Shown piece after piece: positions 1 through 9,061 of a stretch of 64,000 bases of DNA. Below the pieces are notes generated by a model, which saw nothing but the letters and a program-made list of their open reading frames with translations, made no database searches and was not told where the DNA came from. Each line of letters starts with the position of its first letter. Positions within the stretch are counted from its first letter, which is position 1. A program made the translations under genes and the position numbers. This DNA comes from Pseudomonas sp. MM223 (lineage in GTDB: Bacteria > Pseudomonadota > Gammaproteobacteria > Pseudomonadales > Pseudomonadaceae): the NCBI GenBank assembly GCA_947090765.1, contig OX352322.1, forward strand, positions 5,191,501-5,255,500. Reading direction: 5' to 3'.

Positions 1-758
1 AAATCGCCACCGCTATAAAGCGCTGACAAATAGATCTCTGTAATCGCTGTGGCGTTAGCCGAAATGTAAGAGCACCAAGCGCCTCGCCCTCCAATCACAC
101 CATCCTTCGCAGCCGCAAAAACTTTTGGTGGAACAGCGAATGTTGCAGAAAGGGCTTTACCAACAGGTTGGCTGTAATAGCGCCCAGCTGTTGAGGAAGA
201 ACTCCACGCTGTACCCGAGACGGCGAGACTACCGACACACACCATCAAGCCACCAGCGAACTTGTAATACTCACCGTTCGCGTTGCTTCCGACTTCGATG
301 ATCGCGCCGGTGGGCACACCGCCTACCTGGCTGACGGCGCCCACAATATCTGCTATTGCCGCTGCTTTAAGGCCGAGACCACTTCGCCCCAATGCCGCCG
401 TATTGCCGCCGGTACCGCCCTTCGACACCGGCACCACGTTCTCTGTCGAGACCGAGCCCAGGCCGGCCAGCGTGGAGCCCCAGGTGTTGGCGATATCGTT
501 GAACTTGTCGGCCAGCGTCTTGGTGTAACCCTGCATCGGCGCGAAGGCATAGGTGCCGGCGGACACCGTGGCACCCTGGTAGGCCGGCAGGATGCTCAGC
601 ACCGTTCCGCTGGCGATGTTGGTCACTTCGTACCAGCGCCCGTCCGGGCCGAGGAACGCATCCCCCACCCTGCCGTTCGCCGCAAAGTTGGTGCCGGTGC
701 CAGTCACCGTTGTTTGGCCAGCCGTGATCGCGACCGTGCCTGTCCTGTACCAGGGCAT
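1..758 (-). CDS. Prophage tail fibre protein (3' end beyond window)
   Basis: The reading frame starts at the ATG at 758 and runs off the left edge, giving 252 codons without a stop. The protein begins MPWYRTGTVAITAGQTTV, the start typical of short-repeat tail fibres of Pseudomonas and lambdoid phages. Around residues 75-90 it has a SKGGTGGNT-type motif, a common fibre shaft junction. It is the last gene seen of the late tail operon, 12 nt after the preceding stop, and presumably makes the distal host-binding fibre. The receptor-binding C-terminus is not in the window, so specificity cannot be judged. Family call confident; exact role inferred. Confidence 0.75.
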   Translation of the reverse strand, partial: MPWYRTGTVAITAGQTTVTGTGTNFAANGRVGDAFLGPDGRWYEVTNIASGTVLSILPAYQGATVSAGTYAFAPMQGYTKTLADKFNDIANTWGSTLAGLGSVSTENVVPVSKGGTGGNTAALGRSGLGLKAAAIADIVGAVSQVGGVPTGAIIEVGSNANGEYYKFAGGLMVCVGSLAVSGTAWSSSSTAGRYYSQPVGKALSATFAVPPKVFAAAKDGVIGGRGAWCSYISANATAITEIYLSALYSGGD

Positions 759-770
759 AGGATGCTCCGA

Positions 771-1643
771 TTAGTTGAATGGGAATGGCAGGTTGTCCGT
801 CTTGATGACGAGCGCCTGCGGGTATCGATCGGTGGGGATGTCGAAATAGGCGTTGGCAGCAGTAGTGCTGTAAATCATCGTGGTGCGCGCAGCATCGCAG
901 GCCATGAAGTAGATGCCTCCGGCTGCACCATATGCGCCATCCATGTGCGCTTGCATGCTCCCGCGAGCCGGGAATGGCGAGCCTGGCGAAGACATATCAT
1001 CCATGATCCCTTGCCCGAGCGAGCGTGAAAAGGTCGTGCTAGCAGCGAACTCACCCGATCCTATCGCGATAAAGATCCTCGCCACGCAGTAGTAGGGGCC
1101 GCTACTGATAAACCTAGTAGCCTGCTTGGTCGCGCCGGCGAAAGGAACGCCGTACATGGCAATACCGTTGATTACCGTCGGTGTTGGGGGTGGTGGCGCA
1201 TTTATCCTGGCGACGATGTTGAGCGGATACTGCAGAGAGTTGAAGGTGAGCGCGCCGGATTCGTCGTAGCACTTTAGGCCGGCCCCATTCAGCGTGTTCC
1301 GCATGGTGTCGAAGTAGTAGAACTTCGTTGAGGGGCTGGCCCCGATGAAGTAGAACGTCGTGGTGTCACCTGACTTTGAGGATCCGCAAGAGATCCCCGA
1401 ACCCGTGATGAATACGATCGGCGCTACTGCCCCCGTAACGCTGAAACCGTGGACTGCATCGGTTATCGACGACTCTGCATAACTGCTCCCTTCATTGGGT
1501 GGCAACTGGGCTGAGCGATGATAGAGGCGCGGCCAATTGACCTGGAACGAGAGATAGCCGCTTTTAAGAAGACCGTAAGTAATCTTCTCGGTATCGAACA
1601 GTAACTGCCCGTTCTCCTTGTAAACCTTCAGACCTGCTGACAT
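771..1643 (-). CDS. Tail-tip accessory protein with two AGLK-type modules (unknown function)
   Basis: A 290-residue protein. I choose the ATG at 1643 because it overlaps the upstream TAA as TAATG and because the protein then starts MSAGLKVYKENG, parallel to the MTAGLKVYDPSG start of the gene before it. The same module recurs inside (AGLKCYDESGAL, roughly residues 135-146), so the protein looks like a tandem of two related beta-rich units. No catalytic motif or membrane segment is visible. Its place between the tip protein J and the fibre suggests a virion tip or fibre-attachment component; that is inference from position. Confidence 0.65.
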   Translation of the reverse strand: MSAGLKVYKENGQLLFDTEKITYGLLKSGYLSFQVNWPRLYHRSAQLPPNEGSSYAESSITDAVHGFSVTGAVAPIVFITGSGISCGSSKSGDTTTFYFIGASPSTKFYYFDTMRNTLNGAGLKCYDESGALTFNSLQYPLNIVARINAPPPPTPTVINGIAMYGVPFAGATKQATRFISSGPYYCVARIFIAIGSGEFAASTTFSRSLGQGIMDDMSSPGSPFPARGSMQAHMDGAYGAAGGIYFMACDAARTTMIYSTTAANAYFDIPTDRYPQALVIKTDNLPFPFN

Positions 1644-1957
1644 TAGTAGTAGCCATAGTGAATGCGGCAGTTGAGTGAGTAGAAGCCCCAGCCGCCGGCG
1701 TATGAGTACTGCCAAGCCAGAGTGGCGGCGGAGGCCCCCACGGCCAGGGTCACCCCCGGCCGCTTGCCGAGATACTTGTTCTGGGCGGAAAGCTCGGTGA
1801 TGGCGTAGAACAGCGTTCTCCCAGCCGGCGGCAGGGGAATCGAGAGCGACCCATTGGCCGCCCCCGTATCCACGTACCCCATCATCTGGCTGATCGTGCT
1901 GGTCATATCCAGCAGCGCCAGGCCGCTCGGGTCGTAGACCTTCAGGCCTGCCGTCAT
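1643..1957 (-). CDS. Tail-tip accessory protein with one AGLK-type module
   Basis: 104 residues, starting MTAGLKVYDPSGLALLDM. The start overlaps the stop of the J gene as ATGA, and its own stop overlaps the next start by one base, so the three genes are translationally coupled. The N-terminal 20 residues match those of the next protein and resemble the last residues of J (LRIYHANGNLAIDLG). The rest is small-residue and aromatic rich, as expected for a beta-sandwich virion protein. I recognise no characterised family. Role in the tail tip is inferred from neighbours. Confidence 0.6.
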   Translation of the reverse strand: MTAGLKVYDPSGLALLDMTSTISQMMGYVDTGAANGSLSIPLPPAGRTLFYAITELSAQNKYLGKRPGVTLAVGASAATLAWQYSYAGGWGFYSLNCRIHYGYY

Positions 1958-4900
1958 ACGTTTACTCCCAGGTCGATCGCCAGGTTGCCGTTGGCGTGGT
2001 AGATGCGCAGGCGCTGGTTGTTGATCAGCAAGCGGCCCTGCCCTGCCACCGTGCCGTTGATTTCGAACGTCCCGCTCTTGTTCAGGATCCAGCCCTGCTG
2101 GCCGGCCACGTAGTTGGTCGGCTCGATGTAACTGCCGATCTTGGCGTTGGTAATGGTGCCGTCTTGGATGAAGGCCTCATTCATGAACACCTGGCCGCCC
2201 TGCACCGCGAATGGTGAGGAAAGCGTGCCGTTGATGCCGTTGACCACCGCGAACCGGTCGGCCGAGACCAGGAACTGGCTTTGCAGGCCGGCCGGCCCGT
2301 TCTCGATGCCAAGGCCGATTCCAGCGGCCACATACTGCCCCTGTGCATTGACCTGCGTCTTGACCGACCACATGGTACTGGCTTTGTCGTCAAGTGCAGC
2401 CAAGGCCTGGCTCGTGACCTGCACCGAGGCGCTGGTTTTCTGTATCTCACCGTTGGTTTTATCCAGCGCCGAATTGAACGACACCTCCAGCGTTTCGGTC
2501 TTCTTCGCCTGGGCGTCGATCTCAGTTGCTCGCGTCTTCGCTTCTTCGGCGATCTTGGCCGTGCTCTCCCATGCCTTCAGGGCCCCGGCAAGCTCACCCT
2601 CGGCGTTGTCGTCCCGCCCAGTCGTGTATACCGCATCGATGGTAGTGCGCATCGAGGCAACCGCCTGGTCGGTGTCGGCCTGGGCCTGCTCAACTATCTG
2701 GATCTTGCCAGCGTTCTCGTCCACCTGAGCGCTGACGGTATCAACCAGTAGCCCTAGGGCTTCGTCGCCATCGACTCGGGCGGTCGCCTCGTTCTCTACA
2801 GCCGCTTCCCGCGCCTGACGCTCGCCTGTCACCGCGCTGTCCCGGTCAAGCTTCTCCTGGTCGAGTGCCTGATTAGCGGCATCGACCCGTGCATTGACCG
2901 ATTGGAGGCGCGAGGCCGTCGAGCTTTCGTTGTCGGTGACTGCGGTCTCCAGCTGCGAAATGCTCGCGGTATTGCCGGCCACCTTGGCATTCACTTCCGA
3001 GAACCTGCTGGCCGTGGCCTGCTCGTTCGTGACAACCGTCTGCTCCAGGCTGCGGATACTGCCAGAGTTGTCCGCGACCCTCGCCTCCACACCTGTCACT
3101 CGAGTTGCCATCGCCTCGTTCTGGGTCGCCCTGGTGCGCGTCTCTTCCGAGACCTTGGCCAGGGTGTCCCAGCCCCGTAGCGCATCGGTGAGCGCGCCTT
3201 CTGGGTTTTCGTCACGGTACGCCGACTGCACGGCCTGAAGCATGGCCGCATTCACCGTCACTTTCCCATCAACCGTCGCGATGTCCGTGGTGTTCTTGGC
3301 CACCGCCTGCGCCAGGCCATTTGCCGTCGAGGCAATGCTGCCGATATCGACCCAGTAAGCCGGGTTCGGCGGGGCGTTGCTGCCGTTGGCAGCCGCCGGC
3401 ACAGGCGCAATGGCCATGTACAAGCGCTGTCCGCTGCGCACGGCGTCGTCCTTGGCGTAGGTATTGGTGGCCACGTACTCGAGCGGGTCGGTCAGGTCGG
3501 TGATCAGGTCCTCCAGCTCCTGCTTGGCCGCCTCGATACGGCCATTCACTGACTCCGGGCCCTCGCCGGAAATCTTCTCGATTTCGCGCAGAAGCTCCTG
3601 GCCCAGTTCGCTCTCGGTGATTTGGCCACTGATCAGTTCCAATACCGGGCTGGCATCCGCCCCAGACTGACCAAGCACGCCACTGCCTACCGGATACCAC
3701 GGGCCGATGTTGCCGGTCCTGTCCACCAGGCGCGCCCAGAAGAAGAACGAGACACCGGCCTTCAGGCCTTGCATCACGTACTCGGTCTGCGGGTAGGCCA
3801 GATCGGCGAGCTTCGTTGCCGCCTCCAGGCTGTTCGTTGGGCCGCACCAGATCTCCGTCCGCTGGGTGTCCTCGGCGCCTGGTGGTATTCCCCACTTGAG
3901 CGATATCCCGAAGATCAGCGGATCGGCCGTCAGGTAGGTTACCGAAGGCGGTGTGCCTTCCTTGCCTTTCAGCTCAGTGAGCGTCGAATCCCGCCAGATC
4001 GACGTTATGTCGAACGGCTCGACGGCCCGAACCCTGGCCAGGTAGGCGCCAGCATAGATGCCCACTACATCGATCGAGGTTGCACCAGTACGCTGCAGGC
4101 GAATCCAGTTGCCGTTGTCCTTGCGCCATTCCATATCGTAAGCGACCGCCCCTTGGACCGCCGGCCAACTGATGGTCATGGTGCTGACAGCGATCCCCTG
4201 ATCCACCGCGTAGGCCGAGGTCAGCGAAACGCTGGCCGGCGGCGGCACCGTAGTGACCGGAATGACGCTGATCGGGCGCTCGTCCAGCTTGGCGCCGGTG
4301 TCGATTGCTGCGAACTTGCTGGGGTTGAACTCAAGCGCAGTGATCTCGTACTCACCTTCCTGGGTGCGAGTGGTCTTCAGCACTCGGAAGAGCTGCACCG
4401 CCAGGTCGTCGTAGTCGATTGCCCACTGCAGTTCGGGCTCTGGCTGCACGCTGTATTCAGTCGTCACCGTCACCGCGCGCCCGGCCACAGACTGCACGGT
4501 GCGCGCCTGGGCGGTGCCGTTGGGCAGGTTCACGATTAAGCGGTCACCTGCCTTGATCGGCGTGTCGCGATCGAGGGTGACCACACGGCCGGCAGCGGAC
4601 GAGATCCGGCCACCGTTCGGGCGGCCGGCCACCAGCTCATCCGCCACCGGGATGACAAACCCAGGCAGCGGAATGCGGCCCTCCATGCCAGTCTTGAAGG
4701 TAACAGTCCGGTCCTGGCTGTTGCTCAGCAGTGCCCACTTCCCCCGGCGCTGGGCTTCGGAGGCGCGCGTGCAGCCGATGGCCGAGATCTCGATCGGCCG
4801 GTCGCGGTACCGCCGCTGCAGCGCCAGGTCGGTCACCGGGATCACATCGGTGTCGTAGTTGTTGGCAGGGTTGTCGTAGCTGACCAGGGCGCGGCTGTAG

Positions 4901-6111
4901 TGGGTGTTTCGCTCGGCACCGCCATACACGAACTCGCCGTCGATGACGTTGGCGCGGGTGAACACATAGTCGATGTCCTGAGCGCGCGGCATGTCCGCCT
5001 GCATGAACAGCGAGCCGTGGGCCCAGTACACCATGCCGCGGTAAATGGCCGACAGGTCGCGCAGCAGCGTCCAGGCTTCGGCGCGGCCCTGCAGGTTCAT
5101 GTCGCACAAGTAGCGCGGTTCCTGCCCGCCTACTCCATCCGGCACCAATTGGTCGCAGTATTGGGCGATGCGGTACATCTCCCATTTGTCGACCATCCAC
5201 GACTTGATGCGCTTGCCCAGGCCAAAACGGTCCTCGACACACAGGCCGTAGGTGACGAACGCCGGGTTATTGGTCCAGGCCTGCTTGAAGGTGCCGTCCC
5301 ACACGCCCGTATAGGTGCGGGTTTCCGGGTCGTAGTTGCTTGGTACCGGCCAGCGCTTGGCCTTGCAATCGACAGTTACAGCCGGGATGTTCTGGAACTG
5401 CTGGGCATCGAACTCGATGTACAGAAGCGCGGTGTTCGGGTACCGCAGCTTTTCATCGATGATTTCGGTGTAGCCGGCGATGGTCATCGTGTCGCCGACG
5501 GTGCCGCTGTTGGCGTTCGGCGTGATGCGGCGGACACGCAGCATCCAGCCGGATGTGGCCGAGGGCAGATTCACGCGAACAGAGCGCTGGTAGCCGTTGG
5601 TGGTCTTGCCGTCGACGGCGCCGCGGTGAGCTTCGACGTATGCCCCGCCGTCGGTTGCAATGTCGATGGCATACTCGATCCGGTAACCATTGGTGTTGCC
5701 GCTACTGTCCTGCTTGACCAGGCGAGGCCAGGACATACGAACGCGCACCGCCGAGAGCTGCGTATTGCTAAGCGAGCGTGTGAACGGGTTGTCACTGCGC
5801 AGTTCGACGTTGACGGTGTTCTCGCTCTCGATCGAGGGAATGCCCTGGATGTATTCCTGCTCAACGCTACCGCGGCGCCACTCCCACTTCACGCCCGGGA
5901 AATTCACATTGCCGCTGGCGTCCATGATCGGCGTGTTGTCGAGATAGATGTCGCGGTCGGTCGGCGTGCCGTCGAACTCGCCCTCGCCCACCGCCAACAG
6001 GATCTTGGCGATGTTCGTCGACTGAAGGCTGTCCGGTGCCTCGACGGGGGTTTTCGGCTTGCTCTCGCCGCCCTTGGCGCCGCTGATGTCCAGGTGAGCT
6101 GCTGCGCCCAT
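1954..6111 (-). CDS. J: Tail tip / host specificity protein J
   Basis: 1385 residues. The start at 6111 (MGAAAHLD) is chosen over an upstream in-frame ATG because GGAGG lies 5 nt before it and the upstream stretch is a terminator hairpin. It is the central tail-tip protein of lambda-like siphophages, contacting the receptor and closing the tail tube. The N-terminal half carries the conserved gpJ core (VGEGEFDG near residue 45, then the TipJ-type region). Fibronectin III-like units follow around residues 640-840. A long alpha-helical region rich in A, T, E and V spans about 950-1250, and a short beta module ends the protein. Stop overlaps the next start as ATGA. Confidence 0.9.
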   Translation of the reverse strand: MGAAAHLDISGAKGGESKPKTPVEAPDSLQSTNIAKILLAVGEGEFDGTPTDRDIYLDNTPIMDASGNVNFPGVKWEWRRGSVEQEYIQGIPSIESENTVNVELRSDNPFTRSLSNTQLSAVRVRMSWPRLVKQDSSGNTNGYRIEYAIDIATDGGAYVEAHRGAVDGKTTNGYQRSVRVNLPSATSGWMLRVRRITPNANSGTVGDTMTIAGYTEIIDEKLRYPNTALLYIEFDAQQFQNIPAVTVDCKAKRWPVPSNYDPETRTYTGVWDGTFKQAWTNNPAFVTYGLCVEDRFGLGKRIKSWMVDKWEMYRIAQYCDQLVPDGVGGQEPRYLCDMNLQGRAEAWTLLRDLSAIYRGMVYWAHGSLFMQADMPRAQDIDYVFTRANVIDGEFVYGGAERNTHYSRALVSYDNPANNYDTDVIPVTDLALQRRYRDRPIEISAIGCTRASEAQRRGKWALLSNSQDRTVTFKTGMEGRIPLPGFVIPVADELVAGRPNGGRISSAAGRVVTLDRDTPIKAGDRLIVNLPNGTAQARTVQSVAGRAVTVTTEYSVQPEPELQWAIDYDDLAVQLFRVLKTTRTQEGEYEITALEFNPSKFAAIDTGAKLDERPISVIPVTTVPPPASVSLTSAYAVDQGIAVSTMTISWPAVQGAVAYDMEWRKDNGNWIRLQRTGATSIDVVGIYAGAYLARVRAVEPFDITSIWRDSTLTELKGKEGTPPSVTYLTADPLIFGISLKWGIPPGAEDTQRTEIWCGPTNSLEAATKLADLAYPQTEYVMQGLKAGVSFFFWARLVDRTGNIGPWYPVGSGVLGQSGADASPVLELISGQITESELGQELLREIEKISGEGPESVNGRIEAAKQELEDLITDLTDPLEYVATNTYAKDDAVRSGQRLYMAIAPVPAAANGSNAPPNPAYWVDIGSIASTANGLAQAVAKNTTDIATVDGKVTVNAAMLQAVQSAYRDENPEGALTDALRGWDTLAKVSEETRTRATQNEAMATRVTGVEARVADNSGSIRSLEQTVVTNEQATASRFSEVNAKVAGNTASISQLETAVTDNESSTASRLQSVNARVDAANQALDQEKLDRDSAVTGERQAREAAVENEATARVDGDEALGLLVDTVSAQVDENAGKIQIVEQAQADTDQAVASMRTTIDAVYTTGRDDNAEGELAGALKAWESTAKIAEEAKTRATEIDAQAKKTETLEVSFNSALDKTNGEIQKTSASVQVTSQALAALDDKASTMWSVKTQVNAQGQYVAAGIGLGIENGPAGLQSQFLVSADRFAVVNGINGTLSSPFAVQGGQVFMNEAFIQDGTITNAKIGSYIEPTNYVAGQQGWILNKSGTFEINGTVAGQGRLLINNQRLRIYHANGNLAIDLGVNV

Positions 6112-6127
6112 GCTTTCCTCCAGGCAT

Positions 6128-6150
6128 AAAAAAACCACCCGGGGGCGGTC
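6128..6150 (-). terminator. Hairpin terminator just upstream of J
   Basis: On the minus strand a GC-rich stem (ACCGCCC paired with GGGTGGT, one G-U pair) is followed by seven T residues, ending 16 nt before the J start codon. It lies between the I and J genes, which share a transcript, so it would be read through only partly or under antitermination. Confidence 0.6.
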
Positions 6151-6167
6151 TGCATACTGAATTGGCC

Positions 6168-6797
6168 TCAGGCCTTGTCTTGCGCTTCGATTGACACGGA
6201 GATAATCGCCCCGCCCCAGCGGCGTTTGCCGATACAGATCGGCACGGGGTTGCCGCTGGCTGTCGTGTTCCTGGCACTGCCAAAGGCATAGGACGGCTTG
6301 TTCTCAGCCGCAGCGCTCAGTGACAGGCCTTGAGCCTGAGGGCTGAGCAGTTGGATGACGCCGCCGATGGCCATGGATGCCCCAACCGCGGCTGCAACCC
6401 CCCAACCACCAGCGCCAGCACCAAAGGCCGCACCTAGCCCGCCAGTAGCGAAGGTTGCTGCAGCAATCAGGGCTATCCCAACAACAGTCTGCAGTAACCC
6501 GCCGCGCTTGCTCCCGCCGATTACCGGAACAATACGCAGTTCGCGAACACCACCACGGTCAAACGCATCTGCGCCGACGTTCTGCCGGTTCCGGAAAACC
6601 GCGAACCGTAGGCCCAGACCATCGAGGCGGCGGATTTCGTCTTCGAATCCAACTAGTGTGGCTTTCAACGCCTGGAACGCCTCCCAGGTATCGCCAGTAT
6701 CCAGCTGCCGACGGTGGATACGGCCAAACTTCTGAGCCAAGGAACCGGACAACATAATGGTTGTCATGGGGGTGTAGTAGATAGCTGAGCCAGACAT
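6168..6797 (-). CDS. I: Tail assembly protein I
   Basis: 209 residues, start MSGSAIYY with GGAGG 8 nt upstream. The order K, (lipoprotein), I, J is the lambda tail-tip order and the protein has the gpI layout. An N-terminal soluble domain (QKFGR near residue 23; a long helical stretch to about residue 85) is followed by a glycine/alanine-rich hydrophobic segment (about 110-150) and a conserved C-terminal part with NPVPICIG. gpI is needed for tail-tip assembly but is not abundant in virions. The gene lies between two terminator-like hairpins. Confidence 0.85.
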   Translation of the reverse strand: MSGSAIYYTPMTTIMLSGSLAQKFGRIHRRQLDTGDTWEAFQALKATLVGFEDEIRRLDGLGLRFAVFRNRQNVGADAFDRGGVRELRIVPVIGGSKRGGLLQTVVGIALIAAATFATGGLGAAFGAGAGGWGVAAAVGASMAIGGVIQLLSPQAQGLSLSAAAENKPSYAFGSARNTTASGNPVPICIGKRRWGGAIISVSIEAQDKA

Positions 6798-7189
6798 TCC
6801 TGCCTCCGGACAATAAAAAACCGCCCGAAGGCGGTTTGATTAAAGGCGCTCTTAACTGCCTCAATTCGTCGATTTTTTCTCCAGTCCATCAAGCCAGTTT
6901 GGAAGTAAACACGCACTTGGGTTTTGCCTATCGCAGCCTCAAAGTCCGCAAATTCAACCTCTCCGGCGCTGATCACCGTCTTCCCTCCACCAGCCAATGG
7001 CTGTAATGCCGCGGCGTAATGAGCCCCCATCAAAGACTGGTTTTGCCAGGCAAATAAGACACACTCTGCTACTTGGTCTACGGATTTCGAACTGTTGGCA
7101 GTAAACGCCGGCCCCGCAGCCCGCTTCTCATTCATCGAAGCACATCCACTCAAGAGCGCGAGGCTCAGTATCGTGACCATTACGCGCAT
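6764..7189 (-). CDS. Prophage lipoprotein of the tail-tip region
   Basis: 141 residues from the ATG at 7189 (GGGAG upstream). The N-terminus is a lipoprotein signal peptide with lipobox LLSGC, cleaved before Cys-14. Small lipoproteins between K and I are common in Pseudomonas prophages; some act in superinfection exclusion, but no such role can be shown here. The 3' end is odd: the frame runs through the terminator hairpin at 6814-6837 and overlaps gene I by 34 bp. At the A6 run (6873-6878, complement) one extra A would end the protein at DWRKKSTN, before the hairpin. A single-base error or a slippage site is possible. Confidence 0.65.
   Translation of the reverse strand: MRVMVTILSLALLSGCASMNEKRAAGPAFTANSSKSVDQVAECVLFAWQNQSLMGAHYAAALQPLAGGGKTVISAGEVEFADFEAAIGKTQVRVYFQTGLMDWRKNRRIEAVKSAFNQTAFGRFFIVRRQECLAQLSTTPP
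6814..6837 (-). terminator. Hairpin terminator with TTCG loop upstream of I
   Basis: On the minus strand the stem AACCGCC, loop TTCG, stem GGCGGTT is followed by a T run. The stem is closed by a C(UUCG)G tetraloop, an unusually stable form. It lies inside the 3' end of the preceding open lipoprotein frame and 17 nt before the I start. Confidence 0.7.
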
Positions 7190-7218
7190 GTCATCGCTCC
7201 CTGAAAAGGCGGAATGTA

Positions 7219-7974
7219 TCACTTGGCGCCGCGGTGACGCAGCACCAGTCGCGTTCGATCGAGCCAAGGGCCGCCGAACACAACGATTTCAGATGGCCGC
7301 CCCAGTAGATGGTGAAGCATGAACGGGCCAGGCCCGAAGACCTCCACCGCTTCCTCCGGCAGCCGAGCGTCAGCGCCGAGGTAGATGCCGGCGTGGTTCG
7401 GGTGAGCCGTGCGACCCACGGCCATGACGATCATGTCGCCGCGTTGTGGCTGGCTGACCTGGTAGAAGCCGGCTGCCTCATAGGCCTGCTCGTAAAGACT
7501 TGGGCCGTCCGCCTGCTCCCACCACCCCTCATCCCGGGAATAAGTCGGGAATTCCAGACCCCACTCACGGCGGTACCAGTCCGCGCAGACTTGCCAGCAG
7601 TCCCAGGCACCGTGCACGAACGGACGACCCAGCAGTGGCGTGTGACCGGTTGGCGTGATGCTGCGCAGATCGCCTTCAGGCCACGACAGGATGTACCAGG
7701 GCAAGCCAGTGGCTTCACACATGGCCAGGTCACGGGATGACGGCCTGCTGGTGGCATCTGGATGCGAGTGTACGATGCCGATCACCTCACCCTGATCTTC
7801 GGCCGCAGCGTAGTGCTCCGGCGAGATGCGGAACTCCTCTGCAGGATCGGTAGCAGTGTTCACGCACGGGACATACCGCTGAGCGCGCCCCATAGCGATG
7901 AGCAGCCCGCAACACTCACGCGGGTATTCTGCCGCTGCGTGCGCTTGCACGGCGGCCAGGATGTGTTTGCGCAT
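7219..7974 (-). CDS. K: Tail tip assembly protein K (JAMM + NlpC/P60 peptidase)
   Basis: 251 residues from the ATG at 7974, two bases after the stop of L. Two enzyme-like domains are visible. Residues 1-110 form a JAB1/MPN metalloprotease-like domain with Glu-20 and the full JAMM motif HSHP-x6-S-x2-D (His-69, His-71, Asp-82). Residues about 115-251 form an NlpC/P60 cysteine peptidase domain with Cys-126 in WDCWQVC and His-194 in NHAGIYLG. This is the gpK architecture of lambda. The protein acts in tail-tip assembly and its peptidase activity may help local cell-wall passage. Confidence 0.9.
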   Translation of the reverse strand: MRKHILAAVQAHAAAEYPRECCGLLIAMGRAQRYVPCVNTATDPAEEFRISPEHYAAAEDQGEVIGIVHSHPDATSRPSSRDLAMCEATGLPWYILSWPEGDLRSITPTGHTPLLGRPFVHGAWDCWQVCADWYRREWGLEFPTYSRDEGWWEQADGPSLYEQAYEAAGFYQVSQPQRGDMIVMAVGRTAHPNHAGIYLGADARLPEEAVEVFGPGPFMLHHLLGRPSEIVVFGGPWLDRTRLVLRHRGAK

Positions 7975-7976
7975 GG

Positions 7977-8726
7977 TCAGCTCCGTGCGATGAGGGAAAC
8001 AGCCGGGAAGCCGCCAAAGGGCAGTTGGTTGCCCTGGCCAAAGCGGACGGTGCAGCCTGAGTCCAGGCAACCGTTGCACTGGTCCCTGACCGGGTCATCC
8101 GTTGGGTTGCCGTCCAAGTCGTAGTAGGGTCCGGTGTATCCGCAGTTCGGACCACGATAGCCGGCGGTCATGGCCCAGTGGCATAGCTGGGTCATCTGTC
8201 GGCCGATCGTCTCCCCGCCCACGTCGCCCGGGCTGGCCAGCTCCCAAGACACAGTGGAGCCGTTCTCGGACACCTTTTGGTCGATGTACCAGACCTCGAT
8301 GGCTTCCTCGGTCGGGTCGGCATCCGGGTTGCCAGCCGGAAAATTCACCGCATCCAGGTATCGCGCCATCGTGTGGCGCATGGTCAGCTTGAACTCGAGC
8401 AGGTTGTCGAAGGCCACGCACAGCGCCGTGATCCTACCGTTGACGTTGCCAACCGTCAGCGTTGGGCGCACGGCGGTACCGTCCGAGTTCGCTTCGATGC
8501 CCTCGATCTGCATGGGCCAAGCGCCATACTCGTTGCCCTGCCACCAGATCGACTTAGCCGGTAACTGGTCGGCGTTCGCGCCAGCCGCTGCAAGCTCCCC
8601 GGGTGTGTGCGGTATTGCGTGCCCATGGAAGCGCAGCATGTCCGCTCCGAAGTCGGAGCCGTCCAGCTCGAACAACAGGATTTCTGCGCCCGGTTCCAGC
8701 TTCTGCAACTGAGTAATCAAGCTCAT
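7977..8726 (-). CDS. L: Minor tail protein L
   Basis: 249 residues, start overlapping the M stop as ATGA. The order M-L-K-I-J matches lambda. The C-terminal 50 residues contain four cysteines (PNCGYTG, then DQC, NGC and SGC close together), matching the arrangement that holds an iron-sulfur cluster in lambda gpL. The N-terminal part begins QLQKLEPGAEILLFELDG, typical of the family. It joins the distal tail tube to the tip complex. No irregularities in the frame. Confidence 0.88.
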   Translation of the reverse strand: MSLITQLQKLEPGAEILLFELDGSDFGADMLRFHGHAIPHTPGELAAAGANADQLPAKSIWWQGNEYGAWPMQIEGIEANSDGTAVRPTLTVGNVNGRITALCVAFDNLLEFKLTMRHTMARYLDAVNFPAGNPDADPTEEAIEVWYIDQKVSENGSTVSWELASPGDVGGETIGRQMTQLCHWAMTAGYRGPNCGYTGPYYDLDGNPTDDPVRDQCNGCLDSGCTVRFGQGNQLPFGGFPAVSLIARS

Positions 8727-9061
8727 GGATGAAATGCTCGTTCAAAGGTGGCTGTCAGCACCGCCACACCGCCCGGCTTTCGCTGCTGCCGGAACGTCTC
8801 GCACCGGTACAGCCCCAGAACACCCTCGGGGTTCGTCCAAAGAAAGGACGTGGCGCCCCGGTGCCGCCGGATGAACGCCAGGATAGGCGCGACCTCGTCA
8901 GCCAGACCGCCGAACGACAGCGCCCAGCTGTCAGACTCAGCGTTCAGACCATCAGTGGACACCTGGGCGTAGTTGTCACCGAACTGTGATTTGCGGGTGC
9001 GCAAGGTGCTGTCACCGCTCGCCTCATCATCTGGCGTCCAGGTGAAGGTTTCGATCGCCAT
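8723..9061 (-). CDS. M: Minor tail protein M
   Basis: 112 residues, MAIETFTWTPD at the start. The gene overlaps the tape-measure stop by one base (TGATG) and the L start by four. Length and the C-terminal pattern (SFLWTNPEG, YRCETF) fit the lambda gpM family, a small protein at the base of the tail tip next to the tape measure protein. Assignment rests on family pattern plus order. Confidence 0.85.
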   Translation of the reverse strand: MAIETFTWTPDDEASGDSTLRTRKSQFGDNYAQVSTDGLNAESDSWALSFGGLADEVAPILAFIRRHRGATSFLWTNPEGVLGLYRCETFRQQRKPGGVAVLTATFERAFHP

